Shown one piece after another: positions 9,713-17,839 of a DNA stretch of 64,000 nucleotides. A model generated the notes under the pieces. That model ran no database searches and had not been told where the DNA came from. It saw only the letters and a program-made list of their open reading frames with translations. Positions within the stretch are counted from its first letter, which is position 1, and every line of letters starts with the position of its first letter. Made by a program: the position numbers and the translations under genes. Source of the DNA: Ruminococcus sp. (GTDB lineage: Bacteria > Bacillota > Clostridia > Oscillospirales > Ruminococcaceae); assembly GCA_016288815.1 (NCBI GenBank), contig JAEELF010000017.1, positions 1-64,000 on the forward strand. The letters are read 5' to 3'.

Positions 9713-11223
9713 AGCTCTGGCAGAAGATATTCCTCAGCTCGCTCTTTCTCATCATCGCGGCGGTAAATATCATCTCGATAACGCTCCTCAGCAACAATCA
9801 CAAGCTCCTCATCGAGCGCGAAAAGGAGCACGCCATCAGCGAGTATGAGTATTTCACGCTCACGCTCTCGAACACCGTGATCTACGAGCGAATGACCTCC
9901 AATAAGCTCATGCTCAGCGACACCGAGATAGCTGCCGTCATGGACCGTATCCTCAAGCGCGGCTCCGAGAACGCGATGGGCTCAACAGTCAATGCGTACA
10001 CGCCGGCAGGCAGGGCGGCAGGCACTGAGGCTGCCGTTTACAATCTCGCGAACAAGCAGCTCATCAGCAGCTCCGGGATGAGCGGGCTGTATGAGCTCGA
10101 TGATTTCAACAGCTACATCAGCTACCTCCTCGGGCTGGACGCCGGCTACCAGAGGGAGAACTTCCTCACCCACACCTTCACCTGTGATGACGGGAGGCAC
10201 CTCATGGCGGTCAGCTCAGTCATCTCTTTCGAGGGCAAGGACTGCCTTGTCATCGCCGCTGCGGACGTCACGGACATCTATGCCCTGCGCGACAGGCAGA
10301 CACGGTTCGTCCGCCACGTCAGCATAATCTCGGCGGCGCTGATATCCTTCCTGCTGCTCGCGACCACCATTATCCTGCTGCGTCCGCTCAGCCGCCTGAA
10401 TACCTACACCAAGGCTATCGCGGAGGGCAACTACAAGCTCCGCATACGCAAAAAGGGCAGTCAGGAGTTCCGTGAGCTCGCCGGGAACATGAACATCATG
10501 GCGGAGTCCGTCCAGCAGAACGCCGCGCGCCTCGAGAAGGTCGCGGAGGACAGACAGATATTCATCGCGAACCTCGCGCACGAGATGAAGACTCCCCTCA
10601 CCTCTATCCTCGGCTTCGCTGACCTCCTGCGAATAAAAAAGACCGTCTCCGACCGCGAACGTGCGGAATATGCGGGGACTATCGTCGAGGAGACGAAGCG
10701 TCTGCGCTCGCTCTCGGGAAAGCTCATGGAGCTCATCTCTATCGGCTGCACCGAGACCGAAAAGAAGCCCGTCAGCCTCCCCGAGATGATACGCGAGACC
10801 GAGACCGCGCTCTCGCCTATCCTCACAAAAACGTCAGTTTCGCTCAACTGCATGAGCGAGGATATCACTATCTCCGCGGACGAGGAGCTGTTCAAGTCGC
10901 TGCTCTACAACATCATCGAGAACGCCGTGAAGGCGTCCGGAAACGGACAGCAGATAGACCTCGTCGCTGCGATGTACGGCGGGAATGCCGTGATCTCCGT
11001 CACTGACCACGGTATCGGAATGAGCGAGGAGGACGCTGAAAAGGTCTTCGCGCCGTTCTATATGGTCGATAAGTCACGAAGCAGAAAGGCAGGCGGTGCA
11101 GGTCTGGGACTCGCTCTCTGCGTGCGCATAGCCGAGCTCCACAACGCCAAGCTCTCCATAGACAGCAAGCTCGGAGAGGGCACGACTGTCTATATCACGA
11201 TAAACGGGGAGGAATGCCTGTGA
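9709..11223 (+). CDS. Membrane sensor histidine kinase
   Basis: 504 residues. TM1 is at about 8-28, an extracellular sensor region of about 170 residues follows, TM2 is at about 203-224, HAMP at about 225-275, HisKA has the phospho-acceptor His291 in LAHEMKTPLTS, and HATPase has N-box IIENAVKAS and G-boxes DHGIGMS and GGAGLGLAL. The extracytoplasmic region is not recognised. Its stop overlaps the GTG start of the next gene by four bases (GTGA), so the downstream exported proteins are probably translationally coupled to it and may modulate it. Confidence 0.94.
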   Translation: MKLWQKIFLSSLFLIIAAVNIISITLLSNNHKLLIEREKEHAISEYEYFTLTLSNTVIYERMTSNKLMLSDTEIAAVMDRILKRGSENAMGSTVNAYTPAGRAAGTEAAVYNLANKQLISSSGMSGLYELDDFNSYISYLLGLDAGYQRENFLTHTFTCDDGRHLMAVSSVISFEGKDCLVIAAADVTDIYALRDRQTRFVRHVSIISAALISFLLLATTIILLRPLSRLNTYTKAIAEGNYKLRIRKKGSQEFRELAGNMNIMAESVQQNAARLEKVAEDRQIFIANLAHEMKTPLTSILGFADLLRIKKTVSDRERAEYAGTIVEETKRLRSLSGKLMELISIGCTETEKKPVSLPEMIRETETALSPILTKTSVSLNCMSEDITISADEELFKSLLYNIIENAVKASGNGQQIDLVAAMYGGNAVISVTDHGIGMSEEDAEKVFAPFYMVDKSRSRKAGGAGLGLALCVRIAELHNAKLSIDSKLGEGTTVYITINGEECL

Positions 11224-12185
11224 AGCACAACATCGCTTTCGTGCTCTTCCTCACGGCGATACTCCTTGCGGGATTCTTCAGCGTTGACATAGCCTCGGCG
11301 GTGTTCAGCGAGAAGGAAACTACCTCGGTCCGGACGCGCAGCACTCAGCTTGCGGACAGCGGCAGCAGCAGTCAGGAGTACACGTTCGGGTTCGACCCGA
11401 TGAGCCTCGTGCGCGGGGACAGCTCCTCCCCTGCTGACGGCGAATACGCCGGGGCTGCGTACATTGCCGCCTCCATGATGAAGAACATGAGCCGCAGCTA
11501 TATCGACTGGGAATTCCGCGACGATACCGCTTACCGGCTCCTTGACGAGATGAAGATAAGCGACAGCGGCTATGCCTATGCCGAGCGCTTTGAGTATACC
11601 TCCAAGCGCGGGAACACTGAGCTGCTCGACTTTATGGTGAACGTAACGAGCCTGCGTATCGTTTACATGAGGTTCTACTCCGCCGCTGACCCGGAATGCG
11701 ACGATAATGCAGTTCAGAACGCGACGAGAGACCTACGCACGATGTCCGAAAGATTCTACGTCACGGATTCAGTGAACAGATTCTACAACGTCGCCTCCGA
11801 TCTGCTGTACTACAGCGACTCATCGGACGAGTTCTGCCTCGCTATCAACGGAACAGACAGCTTCGAGGAGACTGACAAGGTGTTCTCCTCTGCATATGAC
11901 CTCGGCACCCGCACCGCAGATGAATGCGGCTTCAGCGAGCTTGGCACGTTCTGGTGCAGGGCTACCGCAATGTCGATGGTCTACTCCGAGGAGGAGTACT
12001 TCTGTGCCGAGTCGTCCAACTATATCCTCTCCGCGGTGTACGAGGACGGCGTAGACGAGTGTACATATACCGTCTACAAGGGCAGGATATACCAGTGCAT
12101 CGACTTTGGTCCGAACAGACTGTTCGTGATATACAATATCACGGACGGCAGACCGGAGGGCTTCTTCGCGAAGCCTTCGCTGTAA
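11220..12185 (+). CDS. Membrane-anchored exported protein, paralogue 1 (unknown family)
   Basis: About 321 residues from GTG 11220, which is seven bases after a GGGAGGA site; the ATG at 11214 sits too close to it. One N-terminal hydrophobic segment (about 6-28) after a Lys-His start suggests a signal anchor with the rest outside the cell. No cysteine lipobox is evident. It shares landmarks with the next gene: F(D/E)PMSLV near residue 60, Y(M/V)RFY in the middle, and GRIY...VIYN near the C-terminus. I do not recognise the family. Position after a kinase recalls the WalK-associated YycH/YycI arrangement, but that is only a positional analogy. Confidence 0.7.
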   Translation: MKHNIAFVLFLTAILLAGFFSVDIASAVFSEKETTSVRTRSTQLADSGSSSQEYTFGFDPMSLVRGDSSSPADGEYAGAAYIAASMMKNMSRSYIDWEFRDDTAYRLLDEMKISDSGYAYAERFEYTSKRGNTELLDFMVNVTSLRIVYMRFYSAADPECDDNAVQNATRDLRTMSERFYVTDSVNRFYNVASDLLYYSDSSDEFCLAINGTDSFEETDKVFSSAYDLGTRTADECGFSELGTFWCRATAMSMVYSEEEYFCAESSNYILSAVYEDGVDECTYTVYKGRIYQCIDFGPNRLFVIYNITDGRPEGFFAKPSL

Positions 12186-12197
12186 AGGAGGCGCAGA

Positions 12198-13256
12198 ATG
12201 AAGCATAACATCATTTTTGCGTCGCTCCTCGCGGGGATAATCGCGCTCGGTATGACCGGATCAAAGCTCGCTTTCTCGTTCATCGGAAGAAGCGACAAGA
12301 GCAGCGACGTTTTCCAAAAGAACACAGTCAGCACGGACGCGCTGTACCTCAGCGACGACTCCGATTTCGTCTTCGAACCAATGTCGCTGGTGAGCTCGAA
12401 TATCCGCGTGCGCGTCACGCCTGACAGCTACGATCAGGAGTACGTCGGCTCATGCTCCTACTACGAACTGGTGCTGGCTATCCTGAAGGAGCTCAGTCTC
12501 TACTCGGAGTACACCGCGATAGTCTCCTTCGTCGGGGAGCCGGTGGTGTACAGTACGCCGAACGGCTATCAGTACTACATTCAGGGAGCAAAGTACCTCA
12601 ACAGCGCCGGTACAGAGATGACAGCGGAGCTGATAATCAGCAACCAACTGGAGGTGCTGTACGTCAGGTTCTACGAGGACAGCAGCTTCGTGCTCTCCCC
12701 TGACGAGACCGTTCAGGGCGCCCAGCAGCTCGGGAAGATGACCGACAGTCTCTTCAGCAGGAATGTCTGGGATATCGACTCGGGGACGTATGACGGGTAC
12801 TTGCTCTACGACGACCAGATACGCCTTGACACTGCCGACTCCGTTGATACCGCCGCAGAAATATCTGCTGCGTTATCCGCCGCCGGTGCCAGAACTGACT
12901 ACATGAGCAAGTTCAACGAGACGAGGTCCCCGATAGAGAATATCTTCCTGCACACGAGCTCGCTGTGCAAGGTAACGTTCATCGTAAATGTTCCGATCAC
13001 GGAATTCGACGGCACTACCACAAGCTACGAAGAGGAAAGGACGGTCTATTCGACGGTCTCCCTCACCGATATGCTCCTATTAGCGGAGGACGGCGCGCCG
13101 AAGTATTCGTCTGGGATGGTCGCCTCCGACGGACGTATCTACGAGACCCTGCGTATCAGCAACGGCTACTACATCACGAACATCACCGTCATCTACAACG
13201 TCCGCATGAACGTCATCGAGGGTATCTGTACCTCGTCGGAGTCGATGATATGGTAA
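12198..13256 (+). CDS. Membrane-anchored exported protein, paralogue 2 (unknown family)
   Basis: 352 residues with an excellent AAAGGAGG site before the ATG. The N-terminus MKHNIIFASLLAG almost repeats that of the previous gene and forms a signal anchor (about 5-25). FEPMSLV at about 57, YVRFYEDSS at about 155, and GRIYETL...VIYNVR near the end align with paralogue 1, which shows an old tandem duplication. It ends the two-component operon. No enzymatic motif is visible; a sensory or kinase-modulating role outside the membrane is inferred from context. Confidence 0.7.
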   Translation: MKHNIIFASLLAGIIALGMTGSKLAFSFIGRSDKSSDVFQKNTVSTDALYLSDDSDFVFEPMSLVSSNIRVRVTPDSYDQEYVGSCSYYELVLAILKELSLYSEYTAIVSFVGEPVVYSTPNGYQYYIQGAKYLNSAGTEMTAELIISNQLEVLYVRFYEDSSFVLSPDETVQGAQQLGKMTDSLFSRNVWDIDSGTYDGYLLYDDQIRLDTADSVDTAAEISAALSAAGARTDYMSKFNETRSPIENIFLHTSSLCKVTFIVNVPITEFDGTTTSYEEERTVYSTVSLTDMLLLAEDGAPKYSSGMVASDGRIYETLRISNGYYITNITVIYNVRMNVIEGICTSSESMIW

Positions 13257-13293
13257 AAAAGCTCCCTGAAAGACAGCTTTCAGGGAGTTTTCT
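13257..13293. terminator. Bidirectional terminator between convergent genes
   Basis: Perfect 11-bp stem CTCCCTGAAAG / CTTTCAGGGAG (13262-13272 and 13277-13287) with a 4-base loop, A-run before and T-run after. It serves the two-component operon on plus and the metK unit on minus. Confidence 0.9.
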
Positions 13294-13673
13294 CATTGTA
13301 CCGTTTTAGTGCGGGTTATGGTGAATTCGGTGTGCCCCTGTCCGGTCGAAAGGGAGACCTTCACGCTGCCGAAGCCGTCTATCACCTGCATCAGCCGGTA
13401 GACAGTCTCGCGGAGTATCTCGCGCTGGCTGCGCATGAATACCCTCCCCGCAGGCGACTCCGGGTTGCTCTCGAGGAGCGCGTAGAACAGGCTCAGCACC
13501 TGTTCGCAGGTCTTCGGCGGCTCAGTAGGGTCATTCAGCCGGAACCGCATATCTATCTCGCCGCTCGGCGAGATGAACGCCGCCATTTCGCTGTTTTCGG
13601 CGTAATGGCTGAAAATGTCTATGAGGATCGGGTTCGTGAACCTCAGCTCCGCACAGCCGTTCTGCTCTGCCAT
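13293..13673 (-). CDS. Conserved-looking hypothetical protein downstream of metK
   Basis: A 126-residue soluble protein starting three bases after the metK stop, so co-transcribed with it. No signal peptide, membrane segment or known motif is seen. The charged, mixed alpha/beta-looking sequence has a helical middle (TCEQVLSLFYALLESN; RVFMRSQREILRETVYRLMQVI) and beta-like termini. The stop overlaps the terminator region. Codon use matches its neighbours. I do not recognise it. Confidence 0.6.
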   Translation of the reverse strand: MAEQNGCAELRFTNPILIDIFSHYAENSEMAAFISPSGEIDMRFRLNDPTEPPKTCEQVLSLFYALLESNPESPAGRVFMRSQREILRETVYRLMQVIDGFGSVKVSLSTGQGHTEFTITRTKTVQ

Positions 13674-13676
13674 GGC

Positions 13677-14861
13677 TCAGTCAAGGGCAGCTCTGAGAGC
13701 CTCGATGCGGTCGGTCTTCTCCCATGCCACGCCGAGATCCTCGCGTCCCATGTGACCGTATGCGGCAAGCTGTCTGTACTGCGGCTTGCGGAGGTCAAGC
13801 ATATTGATTATCGCAGTCGGGCGGAGGTCGAATACCTTCGATACTGCTGCGGAGAGCTTGTCTTCGTCTACCTTGCCTGTGCCGAAGGTCTCAACGAGTA
13901 TCGAGATAGGCTGCGCAACGCCGATAGCGTAGGAGAGCTGCACCTCGCACTTGTCTGCAAAGCCGCCTGCAACGATGTTCTTGGCGATGTAGCGGGCTGC
14001 ATATGCTGCACTGCGGTCGACCTTCGTCGGGTCCTTACCGCTGAATGCGCCGCCGCCGTGACGTGAGTATCCGCCGTATGTATCAATGATGATCTTTCTG
14101 CCCGTGAGACCGCTGTCTCCCTGCGGTCCGCCGACAACGAACCTGCCTGTCGGGTTGATGTAGATCTTGGTGTTCTCATCGATGAGGTCTGACGGGATAA
14201 CGGGTCTGATGACAAACTCCTCGATGTCCTTGCGGAGCTGGTCGAGGGTGATGTCTGCGGAGTGCTGCGAGGAAACTACCACTGCGTCAACGCGGACGGG
14301 TGTGTTGCCGTCGTACTCGATAGTGACCTGAGTCTTGCCGTCGGGACGGAGATAACGCAGGGTGCCGTCCTTTCTGACCTCTGTGAGCCTGAGAGCGAGC
14401 TTATTTGCGAGCGAGATCGGGAGCGGCATGAGCTCAGGGGTCTCGTTGCAGGCGAAGCCGAACATGATTCCCTGATCGCCGGCACCATTGGAGAGACCGT
14501 CGGACTCGTTGTTCTGCTCTCTGTACTCAAAAGCCTCGTTTACGCCCATTGCGATGTCGGGGCTCTGCTCGTCGATAGAAGTGAGGACTGCGCAGGTGTG
14601 GGCGTCGAAGCCGTACTTAGCGCGGTCATAGCCGATATCTGTGACTACCTGACGGGCGATCTTGGGGATATCCACTCTCGCGGAAGTCGTGATCTCGCCC
14701 ATGCAGAGTATCATACCGGTGGTGACACAGGTCTCGCAGGCGACTCTGCCGAGCTTATCCTGCTCGAGGATAGCGTCGAGGACTGCGTCCGAGATCTGGT
14801 CGCATATCTTATCGGGGTGTCCCTCGGTAACTGACTCTGATGTGAAGAAATGTCTGCTCAT
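13677..14861 (-). CDS. metK: S-adenosylmethionine synthetase
   Basis: Makes SAM from methionine and ATP. The 394 residues are full length. The signatures [12 protein letters not shown] (about 129-140) and [21 protein letters not shown] (about 248-268, with the ATP/methionine-binding loop) are present, as is the N-terminal [20 protein letters not shown] precedes the ATG. Expression is under the SAM-I riboswitch upstream, giving feedback by its own product. Confidence 0.98.
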   Translation of the reverse strand: MSRHFFTSESVTEGHPDKICDQISDAVLDAILEQDKLGRVACETCVTTGMILCMGEITTSARVDIPKIARQVVTDIGYDRAKYGFDAHTCAVLTSIDEQSPDIAMGVNEAFEYREQNNESDGLSNGAGDQGIMFGFACNETPELMPLPISLANKLALRLTEVRKDGTLRYLRPDGKTQVTIEYDGNTPVRVDAVVVSSQHSADITLDQLRKDIEEFVIRPVIPSDLIDENTKIYINPTGRFVVGGPQGDSGLTGRKIIIDTYGGYSRHGGGAFSGKDPTKVDRSAAYAARYIAKNIVAGGFADKCEVQLSYAIGVAQPISILVETFGTGKVDEDKLSAAVSKVFDLRPTAIINMLDLRKPQYRQLAAYGHMGREDLGVAWEKTDRIEALRAALD

Positions 14862-14881
14862 TAAAAAATACCTCCTGAAAA

Positions 14882-15026
14882 TTAAAAAGAGCGCACCTGC
14901 CGGAGCGCTCTGAGTTTGTTAAGGCTCCTCATCTTCCGGATAAACCGCAGGAATTAGCACCTTGGCTGCTGCCAGTCAGGTTGCCGGGCTTCACAGGACC
15001 TGTTTCCTCCGCCACTCTTGATAAGG
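14882..15026 (-). promoter_or_regulatory. SAM-I (S-box) riboswitch and terminator controlling metK
   Basis: On the minus strand the leader reads CTTATCAAGAGTGGCGGAGG (P1 and first conserved block), then CCTGTGAAGCCCGGCAACCT, AAGGTGCTAATTCCTGC and GAAGATGAGG, all hallmark S-box blocks in order (aptamer about 14922-15026). A terminator stem AGAGCGC/GCGCTCT (14888-14911) with a T-run follows, 20 bases before the metK ribosome site. High SAM should fold the aptamer and stop transcription. Confidence 0.96.
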
Positions 15027-15036
15027 TCATGAGACA

Positions 15037-15065
15037 ATTATATATCATTTCCCGCATATTGTCAA
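15037..15065 (-). promoter_or_regulatory. Consensus promoter of the metK riboswitch transcript
   Basis: Minus strand TTGACA (15060-15065), 17 bp, TATAAT (15037-15042): a perfect SigA consensus, placed so that transcription begins just before the S-box P1 stem. The stretch 15066-15220 upstream holds a short inverted repeat GGAGT-AC-ACTCC (15135-15146) and no open frame that I would call. Confidence 0.9.
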
Positions 15066-15220
15066 TAGGGGTCGGGAAATATTTTCATATCCTACAAAAT
15101 TCATCGGAATACAATGCTTTGAATTGTGCTGTTTGGAGTACACTCCGGTAACATCCGACAAAAAAGTACAGTTTGTAAAATAATTTGTGAACAACCGTCA
15201 TTTTTCGCACATGGGGTGCA

Positions 15221-15349
15221 TAAAACAAACGAGCCTCCTGTTAAGGAAGCTCATCTGCCATGATATAGGGATTATTGGGGATTGAATAATTTAATGTTGG
15301 GGTAAACATTAAACTACCATGAAGATGCATCGGGACAACCTCCCTTTGC
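15221..15349 (-). ncRNA. Candidate structured small RNA with C-rich loops
   Basis: An independent-looking unit on the minus strand: TATAAT boxes at 15351-15361, then about 125 bases ending in a terminator stem GAGCTTCCT/AGGAGGCTC (15231-15252) followed by GTTTGTTTT. Inside, CATCTTCATG (15318-15327) pairs with CATGGCAGATG (15252-15262) around a perfect 9-bp hairpin TTTAATGTT/AACATTAAA (15305-15313 and 15290-15298). Its loop is TACCCC. The unpaired segment after it contains AATCCCC and AATCCCT. Accessible C-rich motifs are typical of Gram-positive trans-acting sRNAs that mask GGAGG ribosome sites (RsaE/RoxS type). I cannot name an Rfam family. A 29-codon frame overlaps it, so a small mRNA is the alternative. 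Confidence 0.6.
15241..15330 (-). CDS. Possible 29-residue small protein within the candidate sRNA
   Basis: An ATG at 15330 lies eight bases after AGGGAGG (15339-15345) and opens a 29-codon frame whose stop falls in the loop of the terminator hairpin. The peptide starts MHLHGSLMFTP and ends IMADELP, with no cysteines and no membrane segment. The frame is short enough to occur by chance and overlaps strong RNA structure, so it is listed with low confidence. It could be a dual-function RNA. Confidence 0.27.
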   Translation of the reverse strand: MHLHGSLMFTPTLNYSIPNNPYIMADELP

Positions 15350-15350
15350 A

Positions 15351-15378
15351 ATTATATTATACCTATACTGTGTGTAAA
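15351..15378 (-). promoter_or_regulatory. Probable promoter of the small RNA
   Basis: Minus strand TTTACA (15373-15378), 16 bp, TATAAT (15351-15356); a second TATAAT is at 15356-15361. Transcription would start within a few bases of the GGGAGG, giving a very short 5' segment. Confidence 0.55.
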
Positions 15379-15456
15379 ACGTGTGAAAAAACTGTTAATA
15401 TTCATCGAAAATTTTCTCAACATTTATTGAACAGATTCAGTGGTTATGTACAAAAA

Positions 15457-16893
15457 TCAATTATCACTTATCTTGAACCAGAATGTCGAGCCCTTGCCGA
15501 GCGTCGAGCGCACGCCGTAATCGTACCCGTGCAGCTTCAGCACCGCCTTCACTATCGACAGCCCCAGTCCCGTGCCGACGACCTCGCGCTTGTGGTTCTC
15601 GGAGCGGTAGTACTTGTCGAAGATGAGCTTTATCTTGTCCTCCTCGATACCGTCGCCGGTGTCCTCCACCTCTATCAGCACGCCGTCAGGCTGGTTTATC
15701 TGCCGCACATAGACCTGTTTGTCGTCGCCGGTGTAGTTTATCGCGTTGTTTATGAGGTTGTAGATGACCTGCTCTATCTTGCCGACGTCCGCGGTGACAA
15801 GGCGCTCGCTGTCGGGCGTGAAATGGATATTATACCCCATTTTCTCGGATATGCCCTTGAACCGCGCGATGATCGCGCTGAGCCTGTCCCTTATCTCGAA
15901 CTCGGTCGGCTCGAGCTTCTGTCTGCCGCTCTCGAGCTTGGAGAGGTCGAGGATATCGTTGACCATTGCGGACAGACGGTCGGTCTCGTTTATGATTATC
16001 TCGAGGTGCTCGTTGCGCTTCACGGGATTGTCGCCCGAGAGGTCACGTATCATCTCTGCGTAGGCTTTCAGCATGGTGAGCGGTGTGCGCAAGTCGTGGG
16101 AAACATTCGCGACAAGGTCGCGCTGCATGGTGTCCACGCGGGAGAGCTCACGTTCGGCGTAGGTAAGCGTGTCCGCGAGTTTCTTCGCCTCGAGGTATCC
16201 CCTGCCGTCGAACTTCGTATGGAAGTCGCCCTTCGCAAGCTGCTCGGCAGACTTCGTGATACGGTCGATAGGTCTCGCGATCCTCCGTGAGAGGTACAGC
16301 GAGATGACGAACGCCAGCAGTATCAGCACGACAGTTATCACCATGAGCTGACGCTTGATGATGTTGACCGTCGAGCCGACCGGCACCAGCGCTGAGTTTA
16401 TCAGCAGATAGCCGTCCGGGTACTCTGTGCTGCCCAGCACGCAGCCGTATATCAGCATTTCAGTGTTGGTGCGGGGGTTGCGTATCTTGTGGAAGATACG
16501 TCCGTCGTCGTCGTTGTTTATGCTCTCGATGAAGATGTGTATACCGTTCTGTCTGCCGTGGATAAGGCAGTCCCCGATCACTTCCTTGGAGTAGACCTCT
16601 CTGCCGTAGCGGTCGACGATCTCGATGCAGAGGTCGTGGTCCACGGCGAGGGAGGATATCATGTCCTCGTCCATCTCGCCGCTGCCGGAGCCTGTGTACG
16701 ACTCGACTATCTTCCCGGCGCAGTTATAGACCTCGGAGGTCTTCATGCTCTTGTAGAATTTTTCAAGGAAGAATATCTGGCAGAGCCAGAGCAGCACGAA
16801 TACCAGTATCGTGAATGCCATGAAGTACATCCAGATCTTGAGCTTCAGCGGTATGCGGCTGTTCAGGCTGTCGAGCTTCTTAGAGAGCTTCAA
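15457..16893 (-). CDS. PhoR-like membrane sensor histidine kinase
   Basis: 478 residues: TM1 at about 19-41, extracytoplasmic sensor domain (about 45-180), TM2 at about 182-201, HAMP at about 202-255, HisKA with phospho-acceptor His266 in VANVSHDLRTPLTMLKAYAEM, and HATPase with N-box LINNAINYT and G-boxes DTGDGIEEDKI and GTGLGLSIV. The start overlaps the regulator by 14 bases. It resembles generic PhoR/WalK/ResE-type kinases; the signal is unknown. No clear terminator follows; a 95-base AT-rich stretch leads to the sRNA promoter. Confidence 0.95.
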   Translation of the reverse strand: MKLSKKLDSLNSRIPLKLKIWMYFMAFTILVFVLLWLCQIFFLEKFYKSMKTSEVYNCAGKIVESYTGSGSGEMDEDMISSLAVDHDLCIEIVDRYGREVYSKEVIGDCLIHGRQNGIHIFIESINNDDDGRIFHKIRNPRTNTEMLIYGCVLGSTEYPDGYLLINSALVPVGSTVNIIKRQLMVITVVLILLAFVISLYLSRRIARPIDRITKSAEQLAKGDFHTKFDGRGYLEAKKLADTLTYAERELSRVDTMQRDLVANVSHDLRTPLTMLKAYAEMIRDLSGDNPVKRNEHLEIIINETDRLSAMVNDILDLSKLESGRQKLEPTEFEIRDRLSAIIARFKGISEKMGYNIHFTPDSERLVTADVGKIEQVIYNLINNAINYTGDDKQVYVRQINQPDGVLIEVEDTGDGIEEDKIKLIFDKYYRSENHKREVVGTGLGLSIVKAVLKLHGYDYGVRSTLGKGSTFWFKISDN

Positions 16894-17557
16894 ACTTATA
16901 TCCCATTCCTCTCAGGGTGACGATGAATTTCCTGTATTCGCCGAGGCTGTTGCGGAGCATTTTTATGTGGGTATCGACTGTTCTGTCGTCGCCGAAGAAG
17001 TCATATCCCCACACCTCCTCGAGCAGCCTGTCGCGGGAGAGCGCAATGTTCTTGTTCTTCACAAGGAAGAACAGCAGGTCGTACTCCTTGGGAGTCATCG
17101 AAGCCTTTTCGCCGTTGACGTAGACCTCTCTTCCGGAGATGTCCACCTCCAGGCCCTCGAACTGGAACTTGTCCGGTGCAAGCGGGTCCTCGCGGTGTGT
17201 CCCGCGCTTCAGGACTACCTTCACTCTCGCCATGAGCTCCTTGGGCGAGAAGGGCTTGACCACATAGTCGTCCACGCCTATCTCGAAGCCGAAGAGCTTG
17301 TCGTACTCCTCGCCTCTTGCAGAGAGCATGATGACGGGGATATTCTTGGTCTTGTGTATCTCCTTGCAGGCGGAATAGCCGTCAAGGCGCGGCATCATGA
17401 CGTCCATGATGATGAGGTCGTAGTCGTTCTCCTGGCAGAGGGCGACGGCTTCCATGCCGTTGTCCGCCTCGGACACCTCATAGCCCTCGAACTCGGCGTA
17501 CTCGCGCACGACCTTCCTGATGTTCGATTCGTCGTCAACTACTAAAATGTGCGGCAT
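16880..17557 (-). CDS. OmpR/PhoB-family response regulator
   Basis: 225 residues: receiver with VVDDE at 6-10, phospho-acceptor Asp52 (LIIMDVMMPRLDG) and lysine in VVKPFSP at about 101; winged-helix effector at about 130-222 ending RTVDTHIKMLRNSL...LRGMGYKFE. It is the first gene of the pair, reading from its own promoter. GGAGGTG lies ten bases before the ATG. Targets cannot be read from the sequence. Confidence 0.95.
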   Translation of the reverse strand: MPHILVVDDESNIRKVVREYAEFEGYEVSEADNGMEAVALCQENDYDLIIMDVMMPRLDGYSACKEIHKTKNIPVIMLSARGEEYDKLFGFEIGVDDYVVKPFSPKELMARVKVVLKRGTHREDPLAPDKFQFEGLEVDISGREVYVNGEKASMTPKEYDLLFFLVKNKNIALSRDRLLEEVWGYDFFGDDRTVDTHIKMLRNSLGEYRKFIVTLRGMGYKFEAL

Positions 17558-17593
17558 ATCTATGCACCTCCGTTGTGTTTTCCTTTGATAAAC

Positions 17594-17622
17594 ATTGTAT
17601 CATAAAACTGCTGAAAAATCAA
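17594..17622 (-). promoter_or_regulatory. Promoter of the PhoB/PhoR-like pair
   Basis: Minus strand TTGATT (17617-17622), 17 bp, TACAAT (17594-17599), 37 bases before the response regulator ATG. It diverges from the EAL-protein promoter 150 bases away. Confidence 0.7.
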
Positions 17623-17770
17623 CCGCGGCACGAAATTTTTCCCTGCTGTCACAATTTCAACACCGCCGTCACAGGTCTTTCTCAAAGCTCCCGGAATAAA
17701 AAAATTACCCGTCGATTCATGGAATATTCACAAATTTTATAGATTTTGTCGTCTGAGAACAAAATTATGA

Positions 17771-17799
17771 TTGACATTTTCGGTAATAATTGCTATAAT
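17771..17799 (+). promoter_or_regulatory. Perfect-consensus promoter of the EAL protein gene
   Basis: TTGACA (17771-17776), 17 bp, TATAAT (17794-17799). The TTG that could extend the downstream reading frame is the -35 box itself, which rules out that upstream start. Confidence 0.85.
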
Positions 17800-17839
17800 A
17801 GTTTTGGTATTTTATGTTCCGGAGAGGAGGAGACGCTTT

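Noticed and set aside
17771..17839. Upstream TTG start for the EAL protein
   Set aside because: The TTG is the -35 box of a perfect promoter and would precede the transcript start; ATG 17840 has GGAGG.
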